Made by a program: the position numbers and the translations under genes. From an uncultured Collinsella sp. (GTDB lineage Bacteria > Actinomycetota > Coriobacteriia > Coriobacteriales > Coriobacteriaceae): 13,514 nucleotides of DNA. The notes beneath the pieces are model-generated. The model saw nothing but the letters and a program-made list of their open reading frames with translations. It was not told the DNA's origin and made no database searches. This document shows, in pieces, positions 12,637 to 13,514 of the stretch; the stretch's first letter is position 1; every line of letters begins with the position of its first letter. The stretch lies in the NCBI GenBank assembly GCA_900552395.1, contig URZJ01000030.1, positions 1 to 13,514 of the forward strand, given 5' to 3'.

Positions 12637-13514
12637 ATGAAAACTATCAATCGCCTGGTCTCCTTTATCAAGGCCGACCACCGTTATGTATACCTGGGCA
12701 CGAGCGTTATCGCGGCGCTCGGCCTGGCGTTTAGCCAGCGCAACCCCACGCCGCTGAGCTTCCTGGCTCCCACGGGCGTGTTCCAAGATTGCCTTTGGGC
12801 GATTCTTTGGGCCTGGCTCGTCGTGTCGGCGGCGGCGCTGGTCACCAAGCTCATGCACTGGAGCGACTATCGCGAAAAGTCGCCGTTCGCCTCCGAGCGT
12901 TGCCGCCGTGGCGCACGCCTGGGCAGCTACGTCGTGGTCGCCATCGCGGTGATCTTTTTCGTGGACCGCTGCGTCATGTCGTTTATCGACCTGGTGCAGG
13001 TGAGCATTGTCTCGGATTCCAACCCCAGCGACTTTTTGTCGAGCCTGGTCTACATGACCTACAAGAGTGGCGACTTCTTTATCCGCGGTATCGAGATCAC
13101 CATCGCGCTTGCGACCTTCGGTACCGTCATCGCATTCTTCCTGGCGCTGCTCTTTGTGTTCCTGCGTATTCAGACCTTTGACCGCGTGGACAACGACCTG
13201 GTGCGCTTCTTTAAGAGTATCGGCCGCGGCTTTGCGACCATCTACTCCACCATCGTGCGCGGCACGCCCATGATGGTCCAGGGCCTGCTCATCTATTACG
13301 CGGGCTTTACCGTTTTGCGCGGCATGGGCTTCGAGACCGCTCAGGCCAACCAGATCTGGAGTACCTTCACCGCCGGCCTCGTCACCATCTCGCTCAACTC
13401 CACCGCCTACATGATGGAGGTCCTGCGCGGCGGCATCGAGTCCATCGATCCCGGCCAGGCCGAGGCAGCGCGCTCGCTGGGCCTGTCGCAGTGGCAGGCC
13501 ATGCGCAAAGTCGT
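12637..13514 (+). CDS. Amino-acid ABC transporter permease, N-terminal part (3' end outside window)
   Basis: The open frame runs from ATG 12637 to the window edge (292 full codons). GGGAGG just upstream overlaps the end of the binding-protein gene and is a good ribosome site. An unusually long N-terminal part (about 1-140) holds three hydrophobic helices (near 18-32, 52-72 and 96-112) before the standard His/Glu/Gln-type permease core: GIEITIALATFGTVIAFFLA (151-170), TIVRGTPMMVQ (205-215), TISLNSTAYMMEVLRGGIES, and the EAA loop AEAARSLGLSQWQAMRKV (275-292), which contacts the ATPase. It stops right where PQGIKNAIP at the left window edge would continue. The upstream hydrophobic part may be a fused membrane anchor. 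Confidence 0.93.
   Translation, partial: MKTINRLVSFIKADHRYVYLGTSVIAALGLAFSQRNPTPLSFLAPTGVFQDCLWAILWAWLVVSAAALVTKLMHWSDYREKSPFASERCRRGARLGSYVVVAIAVIFFVDRCVMSFIDLVQVSIVSDSNPSDFLSSLVYMTYKSGDFFIRGIEITIALATFGTVIAFFLALLFVFLRIQTFDRVDNDLVRFFKSIGRGFATIYSTIVRGTPMMVQGLLIYYAGFTVLRGMGFETAQANQIWSTFTAGLVTISLNSTAYMMEVLRGGIESIDPGQAEAARSLGLSQWQAMRKV

Overview
The window is GC-rich, almost entirely coding on the + strand, and looks like chromosome of a high-GC anaerobic actinobacterium. Protein style (a Collinsella-like Coriobacteriia release factor, amino-acid ABC transporter and LPxTG adhesin) suggests Collinsella or a close relative; that placement is inference, not a database result.

Layout. Positions 2-268 are the 3' end of an amino-acid ABC permease gene, followed by its ATPase (291-1076) and a terminator (1102-1125). 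An M20 carboxypeptidase-like metallopeptidase follows (1149-2576). A 186-base leader (2577-2762), AT-rich in its middle, precedes a giant LPxTG surface adhesin of 2280 residues (2763-9605). The adhesin has a long signal region, a fibro-slime-like head, two SpaA-like domains, a DUF5979-like domain, nine Spy0128/FctA-type modules and a C-terminal LPYTG sortase signal, and ends at a strong terminator (9635-9672). About 680 bases without an intact gene follow, containing a decayed, frameshifted transposase C-terminus on the - strand. Then come prfA (10354-11421), a cluster of inverted repeats including a strong terminator, a Tat-type lipoprotein amino-acid-binding protein (11701-12627), and the 5' part of an amino-acid permease (12637 to the window end).

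How the genes fit together. Binding protein, permease and ATPase would form one canonical polar amino-acid uptake operon. The permease piece at the right edge stops almost exactly where the piece at the left edge begins, and joining end to start keeps the reading frame. So the window may be a circular or tandemly duplicated unit, or it may hold parts of two paralogous operons. The M20 peptidase could release amino acids for this transporter.

Most notable signal. A run of eight G lies in the adhesin's coding sequence, just after the start codon and before the signal peptide. With eight G the giant ORF is open; gain or loss of one G gives a stop within a few codons. This is the expected structure of an ON/OFF phase-variation switch by replication slippage, here controlling a very long isopeptide-stabilised surface fibre.
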